From Gemmatimonas sp. UBA7669 (GTDB taxonomy: Bacteria > Gemmatimonadota > Gemmatimonadetes > Gemmatimonadales > Gemmatimonadaceae), in assembly GCF_002483225.1 (NCBI RefSeq), contig NZ_DLHL01000025.1, positions 1 through 64,000 on the forward strand: a stretch of DNA of 64,000 nucleotides, read 5' to 3'. The position numbers and the translations under genes are program-made. Shown in pieces: positions 20,842-29,612 of this stretch. Positions within the stretch are counted from its first letter, which is position 1; each line of letters begins with the position of its first letter. Under the pieces are notes generated by a model. It did not search any database. It was not told where the DNA came from and saw only the letters and a list, made by a program, of their open reading frames with translations.

Positions 20842-21996
20842 ATGCCCATTACATCAGCATTCCCGGGACTGGGACCGCTGCGTCGCGTCGGGACTCTTGG
20901 CCTCGGGCTGGTCTGGACGATCGGCTCGATGGCCATTCCACTCGGTGCACAAGGCGCGGCACCATCCGTCGCGTCCCGCCCCACTTGGAATACCGCCGGT
21001 ACCCAGGGGGACGCCGTCTGGAAGGAGGTGGCCTTCGCCAATGGCGAGCGTCTGGCTGAGCTGCGTCTGCACTACACCACACTGGGCACGCCGCGGCGCG
21101 ACGCGGCCGGGGTGGTCCGCAATGCCGTGCTCATTCTGCACGGCACGGGCGGAAGTGGACGCAGCTTCATGTCAGCTGGGTACGCCGGCGAGTTGTTTGG
21201 TCCCGGTCAACTGCTCGACAGCAGCCGCTACTACATCATTCTGCCCGACGGCATCGGGCACGGCGGCTCCAGCAAGCCCAGTGACGGGCTGCGCGCGCGT
21301 TTCCCGCACTATGGCTACACGGACATGGTGACGGCCCAGCATCGCCTGCTCACCGAGCATCTCGGCGTCAACCACCTGCGGCTCATCATGGGCACGAGCA
21401 TGGGCTGCATGCAGGCCTGGATGTGGGGCGTACGTTGGCCCGAGTTCATGGACGGCCTCGCGCCGCTGGCCTGTGTGCCCACGCAGATCGCCGGCCGCAA
21501 TCGCATGATCCGCACCATGGCCATGGACGCCATCCGGCTGGATCCGGGGTACCAGAACGGCAACTACCAGAGTCAGCCTCTGGGCCTGCGTTCGGCGCTC
21601 GGTCTCCTGTACATGATGGGCAGCGCACCGCTGCTGCAGCAGGAGCAGGCGCCCACACGCGATCAGGCGGATTCGGTCATCCGCGCGTATCTCGACAGCC
21701 GCATGCGAAATACCGACGCGAACGACTTTCTCTATCAGTTCGACGCGTCGCGGGACTACGATCCGTCGAAGGACCTGCAGCGTGTGTCGGCGCCGGCCCT
21801 GTTCATCAACTCGGCCGACGACCAGGTGAACCCGCCGGAACTCGGGCTGGCGGAACGCTATGCGGCGATGATGCCGAAGACCCGATTCGTGCTCTTGCCC
21901 ATCACGAGGGAAACCCGGGGCCATGGCACGCACTCGCAGCCGCGCATCTGGGGTGGCCTGCTGCGGGAGTTTCTCTCGACCCTTCCCGAACGCTGA
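20842..21996 (+). CDS. secreted MetX-like alpha/beta hydrolase
   Basis: 384 residues with a probable signal peptide (ending GAQGAA, about residue 40). The fold is the homoserine acetyltransferase (MetX) branch of alpha/beta hydrolases. HGTGGSG (100-106) is the oxyanion region; Ser186 sits in GTSMG with CMQAW after it; NSADDQVNP carries the acid and RGHGTHS the catalytic His near the C-terminus. An export signal argues against true methionine biosynthesis, since MetX is cytoplasmic; related secreted members act as esterases or acyltransferases. The DUF983 gene follows after 7 nt, so they share an operon. Confidence 0.8.
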   Translation: MPITSAFPGLGPLRRVGTLGLGLVWTIGSMAIPLGAQGAAPSVASRPTWNTAGTQGDAVWKEVAFANGERLAELRLHYTTLGTPRRDAAGVVRNAVLILHGTGGSGRSFMSAGYAGELFGPGQLLDSSRYYIILPDGIGHGGSSKPSDGLRARFPHYGYTDMVTAQHRLLTEHLGVNHLRLIMGTSMGCMQAWMWGVRWPEFMDGLAPLACVPTQIAGRNRMIRTMAMDAIRLDPGYQNGNYQSQPLGLRSALGLLYMMGSAPLLQQEQAPTRDQADSVIRAYLDSRMRNTDANDFLYQFDASRDYDPSKDLQRVSAPALFINSADDQVNPPELGLAERYAAMMPKTRFVLLPITRETRGHGTHSQPRIWGGLLREFLSTLPER

Positions 21997-22003
21997 GCAG
22001 CTC

Positions 22004-22486
22004 ATGACCCCGGCAACTCTGGCCGCGTCGTCCGCCACCGCTTCTTCCGCCGTGTCTCTGCAGACACCCGGTGTCACGCGCCTGCTGGCGCGGGCGCTGC
22101 GCCTGTCCTGCCCGCACTGCGGCGGCCGCGGCATCTTCCAGTCCTTCTTCGCGCTGCGTGCCACCTGCCCAAGCTGCGGACTCCGTCTCGAGCGCGGCGA
22201 AAGCGACTACTTCGTGGGCGCCTACCTGTTCAATCTCATCGCCGTCGAACTGATTCTGTTCTTCTGCGTGTGCGGCTTTGTGTGGTTCACCTGGCCCAAT
22301 CCGCCCTGGGACGCCATCACCTACATCACCGGCTTTCTCATGCTGGCCGGCTGTCTGCTGTGCTATCCCTTTGCCAAGACCACCTGGCTCGCGGTGGATC
22401 TGGCCATTCGCCCACTGACTGCCGAGGAGCTGGCCTGGCACCGCGAAGGGGGCGAAATGGGAGAGCGGGAGCTGCCGCATCTCTGA
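22004..22486 (+). CDS. DUF983 membrane protein with two zinc-ribbon Cys pairs
   Basis: The ATG at 22004 is 7 nt past the preceding stop. The protein has CPHCGGRGIFQ and CPSCGLRLE motifs (CxxC pairs near residues 36 and 56), then ERGESDYFVGAY and two TM helices (about 80-102 and 110-130). This is the DUF983 pattern, common in alpha-proteobacteria and others; function unknown, a metal-binding inner-membrane role is likely. The stop codon lies in the loop of a strong hairpin (22461-22502). Confidence 0.85.
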   Translation: MTPATLAASSATASSAVSLQTPGVTRLLARALRLSCPHCGGRGIFQSFFALRATCPSCGLRLERGESDYFVGAYLFNLIAVELILFFCVCGFVWFTWPNPPWDAITYITGFLMLAGCLLCYPFAKTTWLAVDLAIRPLTAEELAWHREGGEMGERELPHL

Positions 22487-22502
22487 GGCCGCTCCCGCTC
22501 TC
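22461..22502 (+). terminator. 12-bp hairpin enclosing the DUF983 stop codon
   Basis: Perfect arms GAGAGCGGGAGC (22461-22472) and GCTCCCGCTCTC (22491-22502), 18-nt loop containing the TGA, followed by TGTTGCTGCTGT. Between convergent genes; a terminator whose upstream arm is coding. Confidence 0.6.
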
Positions 22503-22525
22503 TGTTGCTGCTGTCTGCCGAGGTC

Positions 22526-23476
22526 TTACTTCTCGGCGATGATCAGGTACTTGGACGAGGCCCAGAACTTGGACGGATCGGTGATGCGGATGTTTTCGCC
22601 GCGGAACGATCCGTCCTTTTCCTTCTTGGCCACCTCGATCAGTCCCACATCGTGGCGTGACACGATGCGATAGGCGCGATCGGGGCGAGGCAGCGGGATG
22701 GTGAGCGTCTGGCGACGATCGGCCATGGTGAAGCGCGCCGCGTCGAGCGTACGCGCGGGCACCAGTGTCTTGCCGAGCTTCACAATGAGCAGACCGCGTG
22801 AGCCGCCTTCCTCGGCCACTACGCCGTCGGCGAGGAGCTGGCGGCGCGAACCGACGGTGTAGAACACCTGATTCTCGCGCACGTCCATGGCCTTCACCGT
22901 GTCCGTGAGCACGGCCTTTTCCGCCACCAGGGTTTCGTTGGCCTGACGCAGCTGACGGACTTCGTCCTGGAAGACCGCGATTTCCTTGTCGCGCTGCGCG
23001 AGGCGCGCGTTGAGGTCGGCCAGCAGCGTGGCCGCCGCCGTGGAGTCCTCACGCAGGGCCTTGAGTTCCTCGAGCTGCTTCTGCACCTGCGCCTGACGGG
23101 CCGCGAGCCGCTGCCGCATCTGCCGCAGGCGGTCGAGAATGTCCTTCTGCGCCGCCGCCGCCTCGGTCTTGCCCGATTCGTCGCTGGTGTTGACGCCCAC
23201 CTTGGACGACAGGCCGCGCACCTGGCGGAGCTCCTTGTCCACCTCGTCGGCAAACTTGGACGCTTCCACCACCTGGGCCAGCGCGCGGTCCCGGTCGGCG
23301 GCGTTGCCGTTCACCAGGCCCTGCAGCGAATCGCGCTCGGTGGTGGTGGCGGACAGCACGGCCGCCAGCGAGTCGGCACGGGCGCGTGAGGCGGTGTCGG
23401 TGCACGCGCCCATCAGGGCCGTGGCCAGGACGGCCGACAGCACAACGAGACGGGGGCGAAGCAAGGATCGGGACAT
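22526..23476 (-). CDS. coiled-coil lipoprotein
   Basis: The ATG at 23476 starts a lipoprotein signal (SRSLLRPR, hydrophobic core, lipobox MGAC). The next 190 residues are a long coiled coil rich in Gln, Arg, Glu, Ala ('LRQMRQRLAARQAQVQKQLEELKALRED', cited in part), followed by a compact beta-rich domain of about 110 residues ending 'SKFWASSKYLIIAEK'. The arrangement suggests a periplasmic spacer or envelope-spanning protein anchored by its lipid. No family name can be given. It is 151 nt downstream of the S9 peptidase gene on the same strand. Confidence 0.65.
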   Translation of the reverse strand: MSRSLLRPRLVVLSAVLATALMGACTDTASRARADSLAAVLSATTTERDSLQGLVNGNAADRDRALAQVVEASKFADEVDKELRQVRGLSSKVGVNTSDESGKTEAAAAQKDILDRLRQMRQRLAARQAQVQKQLEELKALREDSTAAATLLADLNARLAQRDKEIAVFQDEVRQLRQANETLVAEKAVLTDTVKAMDVRENQVFYTVGSRRQLLADGVVAEEGGSRGLLIVKLGKTLVPARTLDAARFTMADRRQTLTIPLPRPDRAYRIVSRHDVGLIEVAKKEKDGSFRGENIRITDPSKFWASSKYLIIAEK

Positions 23477-23627
23477 GGCGGAGCGGGGAGTGAGGTGGAA
23501 CGACTGCTGAGGAACGTAGGGAAGCCGGCAGCCGGGAGAAAGTGGCATGGGTCACCGTCCGCACGAGGAACGGTGACCCATATCACGACCAGCGTCTCCG
23601 GCACATTGGACAGCCGGAGGTGGGCAA

Positions 23628-25694
23628 TCAGTTGTCCTGCGTGACCCGCGTGGTGGGCGGCTGCTGGTACTTCTCGAACCAGCTGCGCAGGAAGAGCTGG
23701 GTGCGCAGGAAGTTGGACGGCGTGCTGCTGGTGCCGTGCCACTCGTTGTTGAAGCGCACCATGGCCGTGGGCACCTTGAGCACCTTCAGCGCCTCGTAGT
23801 ATTCCTCGGTCTGCCCCATGGGCGTGCGCAGGTCGTTGACGCCGGTCATGAGCATGGTGGGTGTCTTCACGTTGCCCACGTACATCAGCGGCGAGCGACG
23901 CAGATGTTCGCTGGGATCATCCCAGGGATACTTGGCGAAGTTGTTGTACCAGCTGTTGCCGTCGGTGGTGCCAACGAAGCTGAGCCAGTTGGTCACCGGG
24001 CAATTGGCGCTGGCCGCCGCAAAGCGGTTGGTGTGACCCACGATCCAGCTGGTCAGCACGCCGCCACCGGAGCAGCCGAACACGTAGAGGCGATTACTGT
24101 CCACGAAGCCACGATTGATGACCGTGTCCACACCGGCCATGAGGTCATCGTAGTCCTTGCCCGGATAGGCGTTCTTGATGGCATTGCCGAAGGCGCTGCC
24201 GTAGCCCGTTGAGCCGCGCGGGTTGGTGTAGAGCACCACATAGCCATGCGCCGCGTGATCCTGACGCGCAAAGCTGAAGCCCACGTTGTACATGCTGTGC
24301 GGGCCGCCGTGAATCTCCAGCATCAGCGGATACTTCTTCCTGGGGTCGAAGTCCGCCGGCTTTACAATCCAGCCCTGAATGCGGAAGCCGTCCACGGAGG
24401 TGTACCACACCTCTTCGGTGGTGGCGAGCTTCTTGCCTGCCAGCACGTCGGCGTTGACTTCGGTGAGCTGGCGCGGCGTGGGCGTGCGCACGTCGAAGGC
24501 CACGATGTCCGTGGGCTTGTCCGCGGTGCTCATGGTGCCGACCGCAAGGAAGTTGCGGCCGATGTCGCTCACCGACAGCACCTGCGCGCCCTTCGTCACC
24601 TGCTTCACCTCGCCCTTGAGCGAGGCGTGATACAGGTGACGCGAGCCCTCGTTCTCGGCGTTGAAGTAGATGCCACTGCCGTCGGGCGCCCACATCATGC
24701 CGCTCGGGCTGCGATCGAGCTTCTCCGTCAGCGCGCGCGGGTTGCTGCCGTCGGCGTCCATCACGTAGAGAATCGCGTCCTTCCACGTGGCATCAGTGCT
24801 GTCGTAACCCGTGTAGGCCACATGGCGGCCATCGGGGCTCGGCACCGGATTGTTGTCGGGCCCGTTACGCTTCGTGAGCTGCACGATGCTGCCGGAGGCC
24901 ACGTCCACCTTGTAGATGTCGCTCTGGCGCCACGAGTACTCGGCGTCGCTCACCCGATTGCTGGTGAACAGCAGCGCCTTGCCGTCGGGCGTCCAGGTGT
25001 TGCCGTTGGCGGGCCAGTCACCCGTGGTGACCTGACGCGGCGTGCCGCCATCGGCGGGCACCGTGAAGAGCTGGCGCACGCCATTCTCGAGGAAGCCCTG
25101 CCGATCGGCGCGGTAGCGCACCTTGGTGACCACACGCGGCGGCTCCACCCACTTGGCGCCGCGCGGCGCGGCGGGCATGGGAATGCGCCACTGTTCGTTG
25201 TCGCGCACCAGCATGCCGAACGCGAGCGTCTTGCCGTCGGGGCTCCACTCCACGTCGCTGGGTGATTCGGTGAGTCGCGTGATCTGCGTGGTGGCGCCCT
25301 CGGCGTCCATGTAGCGCACCCAGATCTGGGCGCCGCCGGGTTCACCGGGCGCAACGAACACGATGCGCGAGCCATCGGGACTCCAGCGCGCATTGGAGCC
25401 CTTCACGAGGAAGCGGTTGCGGGTGCCGTCGGCGTTCATGATCCACACCGACGACTCGCGACGATCGTTCAGCTGATCGATCCAGGTGCGCGTGTAGAGC
25501 ACCTGTTTGCCGTCGGGTGAGAGGGCCGGTGCGGACACGTCCTCCCAGTTGAAGTAGTCGTGGATGGTGAGCCGGTCGCGGAGGGCGTTCGCGGATTGCG
25601 CGGACGCAAGGCGAGGGGCGACGGCCGGGACGAGGAGGGTGGCGACGAGGAGGGCGCGTCGCCACGGGATGCGATGGCGCATCACTGGCTGCAT
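23628..25694 (-). CDS. secreted S9 (prolyl oligopeptidase/DPP-IV-like) peptidase
   Basis: The ATG at 25694 has GGAG 7 nt upstream and a signal peptide follows (ending LASAQ). Residues about 45-430 form a PD40-type propeller (repeated W/xSPDGK/SR units). The C-terminal hydrolase has the nucleophile Ser542 in GCSGG, Asp621 (TGVNDLR) and His653 (NEWHG). HGGPH is the oxyanion segment and NPRGSTGYG a conserved loop. The enzyme likely trims peptides in the periplasm, in the way of family S9C/S9B members. 688 residues is the normal length. Confidence 0.92.
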   Translation of the reverse strand: MQPVMRHRIPWRRALLVATLLVPAVAPRLASAQSANALRDRLTIHDYFNWEDVSAPALSPDGKQVLYTRTWIDQLNDRRESSVWIMNADGTRNRFLVKGSNARWSPDGSRIVFVAPGEPGGAQIWVRYMDAEGATTQITRLTESPSDVEWSPDGKTLAFGMLVRDNEQWRIPMPAAPRGAKWVEPPRVVTKVRYRADRQGFLENGVRQLFTVPADGGTPRQVTTGDWPANGNTWTPDGKALLFTSNRVSDAEYSWRQSDIYKVDVASGSIVQLTKRNGPDNNPVPSPDGRHVAYTGYDSTDATWKDAILYVMDADGSNPRALTEKLDRSPSGMMWAPDGSGIYFNAENEGSRHLYHASLKGEVKQVTKGAQVLSVSDIGRNFLAVGTMSTADKPTDIVAFDVRTPTPRQLTEVNADVLAGKKLATTEEVWYTSVDGFRIQGWIVKPADFDPRKKYPLMLEIHGGPHSMYNVGFSFARQDHAAHGYVVLYTNPRGSTGYGSAFGNAIKNAYPGKDYDDLMAGVDTVINRGFVDSNRLYVFGCSGGGVLTSWIVGHTNRFAAASANCPVTNWLSFVGTTDGNSWYNNFAKYPWDDPSEHLRRSPLMYVGNVKTPTMLMTGVNDLRTPMGQTEEYYEALKVLKVPTAMVRFNNEWHGTSSTPSNFLRTQLFLRSWFEKYQQPPTTRVTQDN

Positions 25695-25832
25695 CTGGTG
25701 CTCCTGAGGGAAGGTGGAACCCCTAGAGGATATCATCCGACACGCGTGAGTGCGAATGGAACGCCATCGTCATGTCCGGCGGGCGTCACGTCGCGGCGGC
25801 ATCTCGGCATGGCCTCGGAAGCACCGGGCAAG

Positions 25833-25860
25833 AAAAAACCCCGTACCGGTTGGCACGAGG
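25833..25860 (-). terminator. intrinsic terminator of the NlpC/P60 gene
   Basis: On the minus strand CCTCGTGCC-AACC-GGTACGGGG forms a 9-bp stem (with two G-U pairs) followed by TTTTTT. It is 28 nt past the NlpC/P60 stop codon. Confidence 0.85.
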
Positions 25861-25887
25861 CGGCGGCAACACACGAGACGTCCTGCG

Positions 25888-26565
25888 CTAGGGCAGGGAA
25901 TCGGCCATGGCCAGCAGACTGTCACGCAGGGCCAGCGTGGAGCTGTCCACCAGTCGCCGCACACCCTGCCACTGGCGGATCAGCGGATTGCGCTTGGTGA
26001 TGGGCGTTTCGATGACCCGACGCTGTGAGGTGCTGGCGTGAATCATCTTGCCGTCGCCCACGTAAATGCCCACGTGGGAGATGCGCTTGCCGCGGCCAAA
26101 CGTGAGCACATCACCCGGCTTGAGCGCGGCCACGTCCTTGGGCACCTCGGTGCCGACCTTGGCCTGCCCCTGCGCCGTACGCGGCAGCACCATGTCGACG
26201 ACGCTCATGGCGTAGCGCACGAGGCCACTGCAGTCGAGCCCCACACCGGGCTTGCTGCCCCCGAGCTTGTAGCGCGTGCCCAGAGACGAGCGCGCCTTGG
26301 CGACAATGCTGTCGCGCATCTTCTCGGCCGAGGCGCTGAAAGCCGCAAAGGGCTTGCGCGACTCGAGCGTGCTGGCATCCTGCGCAGAAACCGTCGGTGC
26401 CACGACAGCCGACGCGGCCACGCAGGCAGCGACGAGCACAGGCACACAGTGACGGCGGAGCAGGGGCACGAGGGGCGGGTTGGAGACGGTCGCGGTGGGA
26501 GGGCGATCGGAGCCGACGCGGGAAACTAGTTCGGAGTCGGGGCTCGCACCAGCCTCGGCCGTCAC
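25888..26565 (-). CDS. NlpC/P60 cell-wall peptidase
   Basis: An exported NlpC/P60 cysteine peptidase that cuts peptidoglycan stem peptides. A hydrophobic segment (about 41-61, ending VSAQ) is the signal; the GTG at 26565 gives an unusually long 40-residue N-region and no good Shine-Dalgarno is seen, so the start is uncertain. Catalytic Cys112 lies in LDCSGLVRY, His164 in ISHVGIYVG, and His176 (MIHAS) is the third residue. 'GTRYKLGG' before the Cys is typical. A terminator follows. It is downstream of queE, 32 nt away on the same strand, probably without functional relation. Confidence 0.87.
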   Translation of the reverse strand: MTAEAGASPDSELVSRVGSDRPPTATVSNPPLVPLLRRHCVPVLVAACVAASAVVAPTVSAQDASTLESRKPFAAFSASAEKMRDSIVAKARSSLGTRYKLGGSKPGVGLDCSGLVRYAMSVVDMVLPRTAQGQAKVGTEVPKDVAALKPGDVLTFGRGKRISHVGIYVGDGKMIHASTSQRRVIETPITKRNPLIRQWQGVRRLVDSSTLALRDSLLAMADSLP

Positions 26566-26597
26566 GCTGCGGGAAACGTTCGGGCCAGCCTGGCCGG

Positions 26598-27236
26598 TCA
26601 GCGAATGCCGAGGGTCTTGTGGGTCTGGACCGAGAGGCGCCAGCGTGGATGCGCCAGGCAGTAGGCCAGCGCCGCTCTGGTGTTGGCCGCCTGCTCGGGG
26701 CCGTCCATGGGCTGGAGCAGGAAGTGCTGGAAGTCGAGACCGGTGAAGCGCTCCGGCGGCGCCTTGTCCTGCGGATAGACCAACTTGAGCTCATGGCCCG
26801 AGGTCAGCACCAGCGGCGCGTCGGCCTTGGGGCTCACGCAGATCCAGTCGAGGCCGGGCGGGGCGGGCTGTGTACCGTTGGTTTCCACCGCCACCTCGAA
26901 GCCGGCCGCGTGCAAGGCGTCCACCGCCGCCGCATCCAGCTGAAGCAGGGGCTCGCCACCGGTGCACACCACGAAGGGGCGCACGTCGGCCGGCGCGTCA
27001 GCCGGCCAGCGGGACTTCACGAAGGCCGCCAGCGCCTCGGCGGTGGCAAACTTGCCGCCGTCAGGCCCGACACCCACAAAATCGGTGTCGCAGAACGTGC
27101 AGACGGCCGACGCGCGGTCGGCCTCACGTCCCGTCCACAGATTGCAGCCGGCGAAGCGACAGAACACCGCCGCCCGGCCAGCGTTCACGCCCTCGCCCTG
27201 CAGCGTGTAGAAGCACTCCTTGACCGTGTATGCCAT
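26598..27236 (-). CDS. queE: 7-carboxy-7-deazaguanine synthase QueE
   Basis: Radical-SAM enzyme that contracts carboxytetrahydropterin to 7-carboxy-7-deazaguanine in queuosine/7-deazapurine synthesis. It has the hallmark N-terminus 'FYTLQGEGVNAGRAAVFCRFAGCN' (cited in pieces). The cluster Cys are Cys31, Cys46 and Cys49: a C-x14-C-x2-C spacing, not the canonical C-x3-C-x2-C, a variant known in some QueE proteins. CTGGEPLLQ is the GGE SAM-binding motif and ETNGT follows. 212 residues is normal. It lies 11 nt after queC in one operon. queD and queF are not in the window. Confidence 0.95.
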   Translation of the reverse strand: MAYTVKECFYTLQGEGVNAGRAAVFCRFAGCNLWTGREADRASAVCTFCDTDFVGVGPDGGKFATAEALAAFVKSRWPADAPADVRPFVVCTGGEPLLQLDAAAVDALHAAGFEVAVETNGTQPAPPGLDWICVSPKADAPLVLTSGHELKLVYPQDKAPPERFTGLDFQHFLLQPMDGPEQAANTRAALAYCLAHPRWRLSVQTHKTLGIR

Positions 27237-27247
27237 GGGGGCGGCGC

Positions 27248-28006
27248 TCAGCGGTCGGCGTAGGCGATGGGGTCGGCCGACCCCGCCTCGGCGAAGCCGC
27301 GCAGACGCAGCTGGCAGGCGTCGCAGTGGCCGCAGGCCGTGCCATTCGGCGCGGGGTCATAGCAGCTGGTGGTGAGGCTGTAGTCCACACCCAGCTCGCG
27401 GCCCAGGGCCACAATCTGCGCCTTGGTGAGGTGCTGCAGCGGCGCATGGATGCGCAGACGCTGTCCGCCCTGCACGCCGGCGGCGGTGGCCAGATTGGCC
27501 ATGGTCTCGAACGCGGCCACGTACTCCGGCCGGCAATCCGGGTAGCCGGAATAGTCCAGCGCGTTCACCCCGATGAAGATGGCGTCCGCCCCCAGCACCT
27601 CCGCCCAGGCGAGGGCGAAGGACAGAAAGATTGTATTGCGGGCCGGCACATAGGTGACCGGAATGGCGTCACTGGCCTCCTGAGCGGACGGTGACACGTC
27701 CCGATCCTTGGGCACCTCCACGTCGGCCGTGAGGGCCGAGCCGCCCCAGAGGCGGAGATCGATGTCCACCACGACGTGCCGGGCCACGCCCTGGGCGGCG
27801 GCCACGCGGCGCGCGGCGTCGATTTCAACCAGATGGCGCTGGCCATAGCGGAAGGTCATGGCGTAGGGCGTGTAGCCCTCACGGCGCGCCACGGCGAGCG
27901 CGGTGGCCGAATCGAGGCCGCCCGACAGGAGCACCACGGCCGGCGGGCCGTCATTGGGCGAACCGCCAGCTGGCTGGTCGGGAGGCGAAGAGCGGAGCGT
28001 GGACAT
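27248..28006 (-). CDS. queC: 7-cyano-7-deazaguanine synthase QueC
   Basis: ATP-dependent enzyme converting 7-carboxy-7-deazaguanine to preQ0. The PP-loop SGGLDSATA is near residue 28. The zinc site is at the C-terminus: SCYDP ... CGHCDACQLR, giving the four Cys. Asn and Tyr motifs 'VPARNTIFLS' and 'GVNALDYSGYPDCRPEY' (cited in part) are typical. It is the first gene of queC-queE. A TATCTT box lies 9 nt before the ATG without a Shine-Dalgarno. No preQ1 riboswitch is recognisable upstream. Confidence 0.96.
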   Translation of the reverse strand: MSTLRSSPPDQPAGGSPNDGPPAVVLLSGGLDSATALAVARREGYTPYAMTFRYGQRHLVEIDAARRVAAAQGVARHVVVDIDLRLWGGSALTADVEVPKDRDVSPSAQEASDAIPVTYVPARNTIFLSFALAWAEVLGADAIFIGVNALDYSGYPDCRPEYVAAFETMANLATAAGVQGGQRLRIHAPLQHLTKAQIVALGRELGVDYSLTTSCYDPAPNGTACGHCDACQLRLRGFAEAGSADPIAYADR

Positions 28007-28021
28007 GATCCGGCAAAGATA
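28007..28021 (-). promoter_or_regulatory. TATCTT box 9 nt before the queC ATG
   Basis: On the minus strand TATCTTTG (28021-28014) precedes GCCGGATC and the ATG. CCGGATC occurs twice as a direct repeat around it. Probable -10 element giving a very short leader. Confidence 0.4.
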
Positions 28022-28085
28022 ACCGATCCGGAGGGTTCACCCGGGGGGAGTTCAGTTCCGCTCGGCGAGGCTCCAGCTTGCAGGC

Positions 28086-28799
28086 ATGTTCGACTGGCTC
28101 AGCGACCCGCAGGCGTGGATTTCCCTGCTCACGCTGTCGGTGCTCGAGATCGTTCTCGGCATCGACAACATCATTTTCATCTCGATTCTGGCCGGCAAGC
28201 TGCCGCCGGCCGAGCAGCCGCGTGCGCGGTCGCTCGGGTTGGCCGGCGCGTTCGTCTCGCGCATTCTGCTGCTGTTGTCCATCACCTGGGTCATGCAGCT
28301 CACGCGTCCGCTGTTCGGGTTGTTGGGGCGCGAGTTTTCGGGGCGTGATCTCATCCTGCTGCTGGGCGGCCTGTTTCTGATCGGCAAGGCGACACTCGAG
28401 ATTCATCACAAGCTCGAGGGGCCCGACGAGCACACCGAGCAGGCGGCCAAGGCGCGCAACACGCTCTGGGCCACCGTGGCACAGATCATGGTGCTGGACA
28501 TCGTGTTTTCGCTGGACTCGGTGATCACGGCCGTTGGCATGGCCGACGAGGTGAGCATCATGGTGCTGGCCAATGTGGTGGCGCTGGCCGTGATGCTGTT
28601 TGCCGCGGGCTCCATCAGCGCCTTCGTGGACAAGCACCCCACGGTGAAGATGCTCGCGCTGGCCTTCCTCGTGCTCATTGGCACGAACCTCGTCGCGGAA
28701 GGCCTGGGACAGCACATTCCCAAGGGCTACACCTATTTCGCGATGGCGTTTTCGGTGGCGGTGGAGATGCTCAACATCCGCGTGCGGCGCCGGGCCTGA
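28086..28799 (+). CDS. TerC-family integral membrane protein
   Basis: 237 residues with seven to eight hydrophobic segments. The family signature with paired Asp is visible: 'LEIVLGIDNIIFISIL' at residues 19-34 and 'IVFSLDSVITAVGM' in the middle, each with a membrane-embedded Asp. TerC proteins (YkoY/Alx-like) are implicated in manganese export and metallation of exported proteins; no tellurite genes are near. The start ATG follows GCAGG. It is divergent from queC with 79 nt between the starts. Subfamily assignment is not possible from sequence alone. Confidence 0.9.
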   Translation: MFDWLSDPQAWISLLTLSVLEIVLGIDNIIFISILAGKLPPAEQPRARSLGLAGAFVSRILLLLSITWVMQLTRPLFGLLGREFSGRDLILLLGGLFLIGKATLEIHHKLEGPDEHTEQAAKARNTLWATVAQIMVLDIVFSLDSVITAVGMADEVSIMVLANVVALAVMLFAAGSISAFVDKHPTVKMLALAFLVLIGTNLVAEGLGQHIPKGYTYFAMAFSVAVEMLNIRVRRRA

Positions 28800-28866
28800 G
28801 GCCCGCCGCCGCGTTGGCCTGACTCTTGCCCTCAAGATGGGCGACCCTTTTTCCCGGAGTGCCTGC

Positions 28867-29517
28867 ATGACGTCTGTCTTCGTCACATCCCGTCGCCTGC
28901 TGGCGACGCTCGTATTGTCCGTCACCGTGGCCGGCGAGGCCGTGGCCCAGTCGTCCGGCAACAGCGGCCCGGCCGCCGTGGGCGCAACTCTCACGCCCTA
29001 TGCGGGGTACCTGATCACCGGCAACTGGTACGACGGTCCGGTGGGAACGAGCATCAGCACCACCAACGCGCCCACGGTGGGCGTGCAGGGCAGCATTCCG
29101 CTGGCCCGTGGTCTGTCCCTGGTGGGCAACCTCGCCTATGCCTCGGGCGACCTGCGCATCGGGTTGCCCCTGCTGGGCGGTGTCAACGTGGGCAGTGCCA
29201 CGACCTGGATGTACGACGTGGGGCTCGAGCTCGGTGGCCTGGGGGGCACCACGCGTGGTTTTGCGCCGTTCATCCAGGGTGGCATTGGCGGCATGACCAA
29301 CGACATCAGCGTGAGTGTGCTCGACACCCGCTCCACCAGCGTGGCCTATACGCTGGGTGGCGGCTTGGATGTGGGTATCACGCCGGGTATCACGCTGCGT
29401 CTGCAGGCCAAGGATTACATCAGCCGTTTCAACTCCGAGGATGCCGTGGGTTTCCGGGCCGAAGGCAACCTCGCGCACAACCTCGCGCTTACGGCGGGCA
29501 TTCGCTTCGTATTCTGA
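28867..29517 (+). CDS. outer-membrane beta-barrel protein
   Basis: The ATG at 28867 has GGAG 8 nt upstream and starts a signal peptide (to VAQSS, about residue 27). The 216-residue product is all-beta in appearance, with Gly-rich turns and alternating strands ('AVGATLTPYAGYLITG', 'LSLVGNLAYASGDLRIG', 'MYDVGLELGGLGG') and an aromatic C-terminus ending in Phe (GIRFVF), the outer-membrane assembly signal. It resembles small OmpA/OmpW-type or 'outer membrane beta-barrel' proteins. Function unknown. It is 67 nt after terC. Confidence 0.75.
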   Translation: MTSVFVTSRRLLATLVLSVTVAGEAVAQSSGNSGPAAVGATLTPYAGYLITGNWYDGPVGTSISTTNAPTVGVQGSIPLARGLSLVGNLAYASGDLRIGLPLLGGVNVGSATTWMYDVGLELGGLGGTTRGFAPFIQGGIGGMTNDISVSVLDTRSTSVAYTLGGGLDVGITPGITLRLQAKDYISRFNSEDAVGFRAEGNLAHNLALTAGIRFVF

Positions 29518-29561
29518 CCTCGTAGTCATGTCGGGGCGGACACGTGTGATGTCGGCCGGAG

Positions 29562-29587
29562 CGATCGCGTGCTAGACTACGCGATCG
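29562..29587. other. 9-bp perfect inverted repeat in the intergenic spacer
   Basis: CGATCGCGT (29562-29570) and ACGCGATCG (29579-29587) flank GCTAGACT. It lies 45 nt after the barrel gene and 25 nt before the next start. TAGACT in the loop resembles a -10 box, so it could be an operator; a terminator role is the alternative, although no T-run follows. Confidence 0.45.
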
Positions 29588-29612
29588 TCTGATCCTCCAG
29601 CTGAGCATTGCC

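Noticed and set aside
20842..21996. Homoserine O-acetyltransferase metX
   Set aside because: The fold matches, but the protein carries an export signal and no methionine genes are adjacent, so the biosynthetic name was not used.
28007..28085. preQ1 riboswitch upstream of queC
   Set aside because: No preQ1-I/II conserved core is visible in the 79-nt divergent spacer; only a TATCTT box and CCGGATC direct repeats.
28086..28799. Tellurite-resistance operon
   Set aside because: Only a TerC-like gene is present; no terA/B/D/E neighbours, so a general metal-homeostasis role is more likely.
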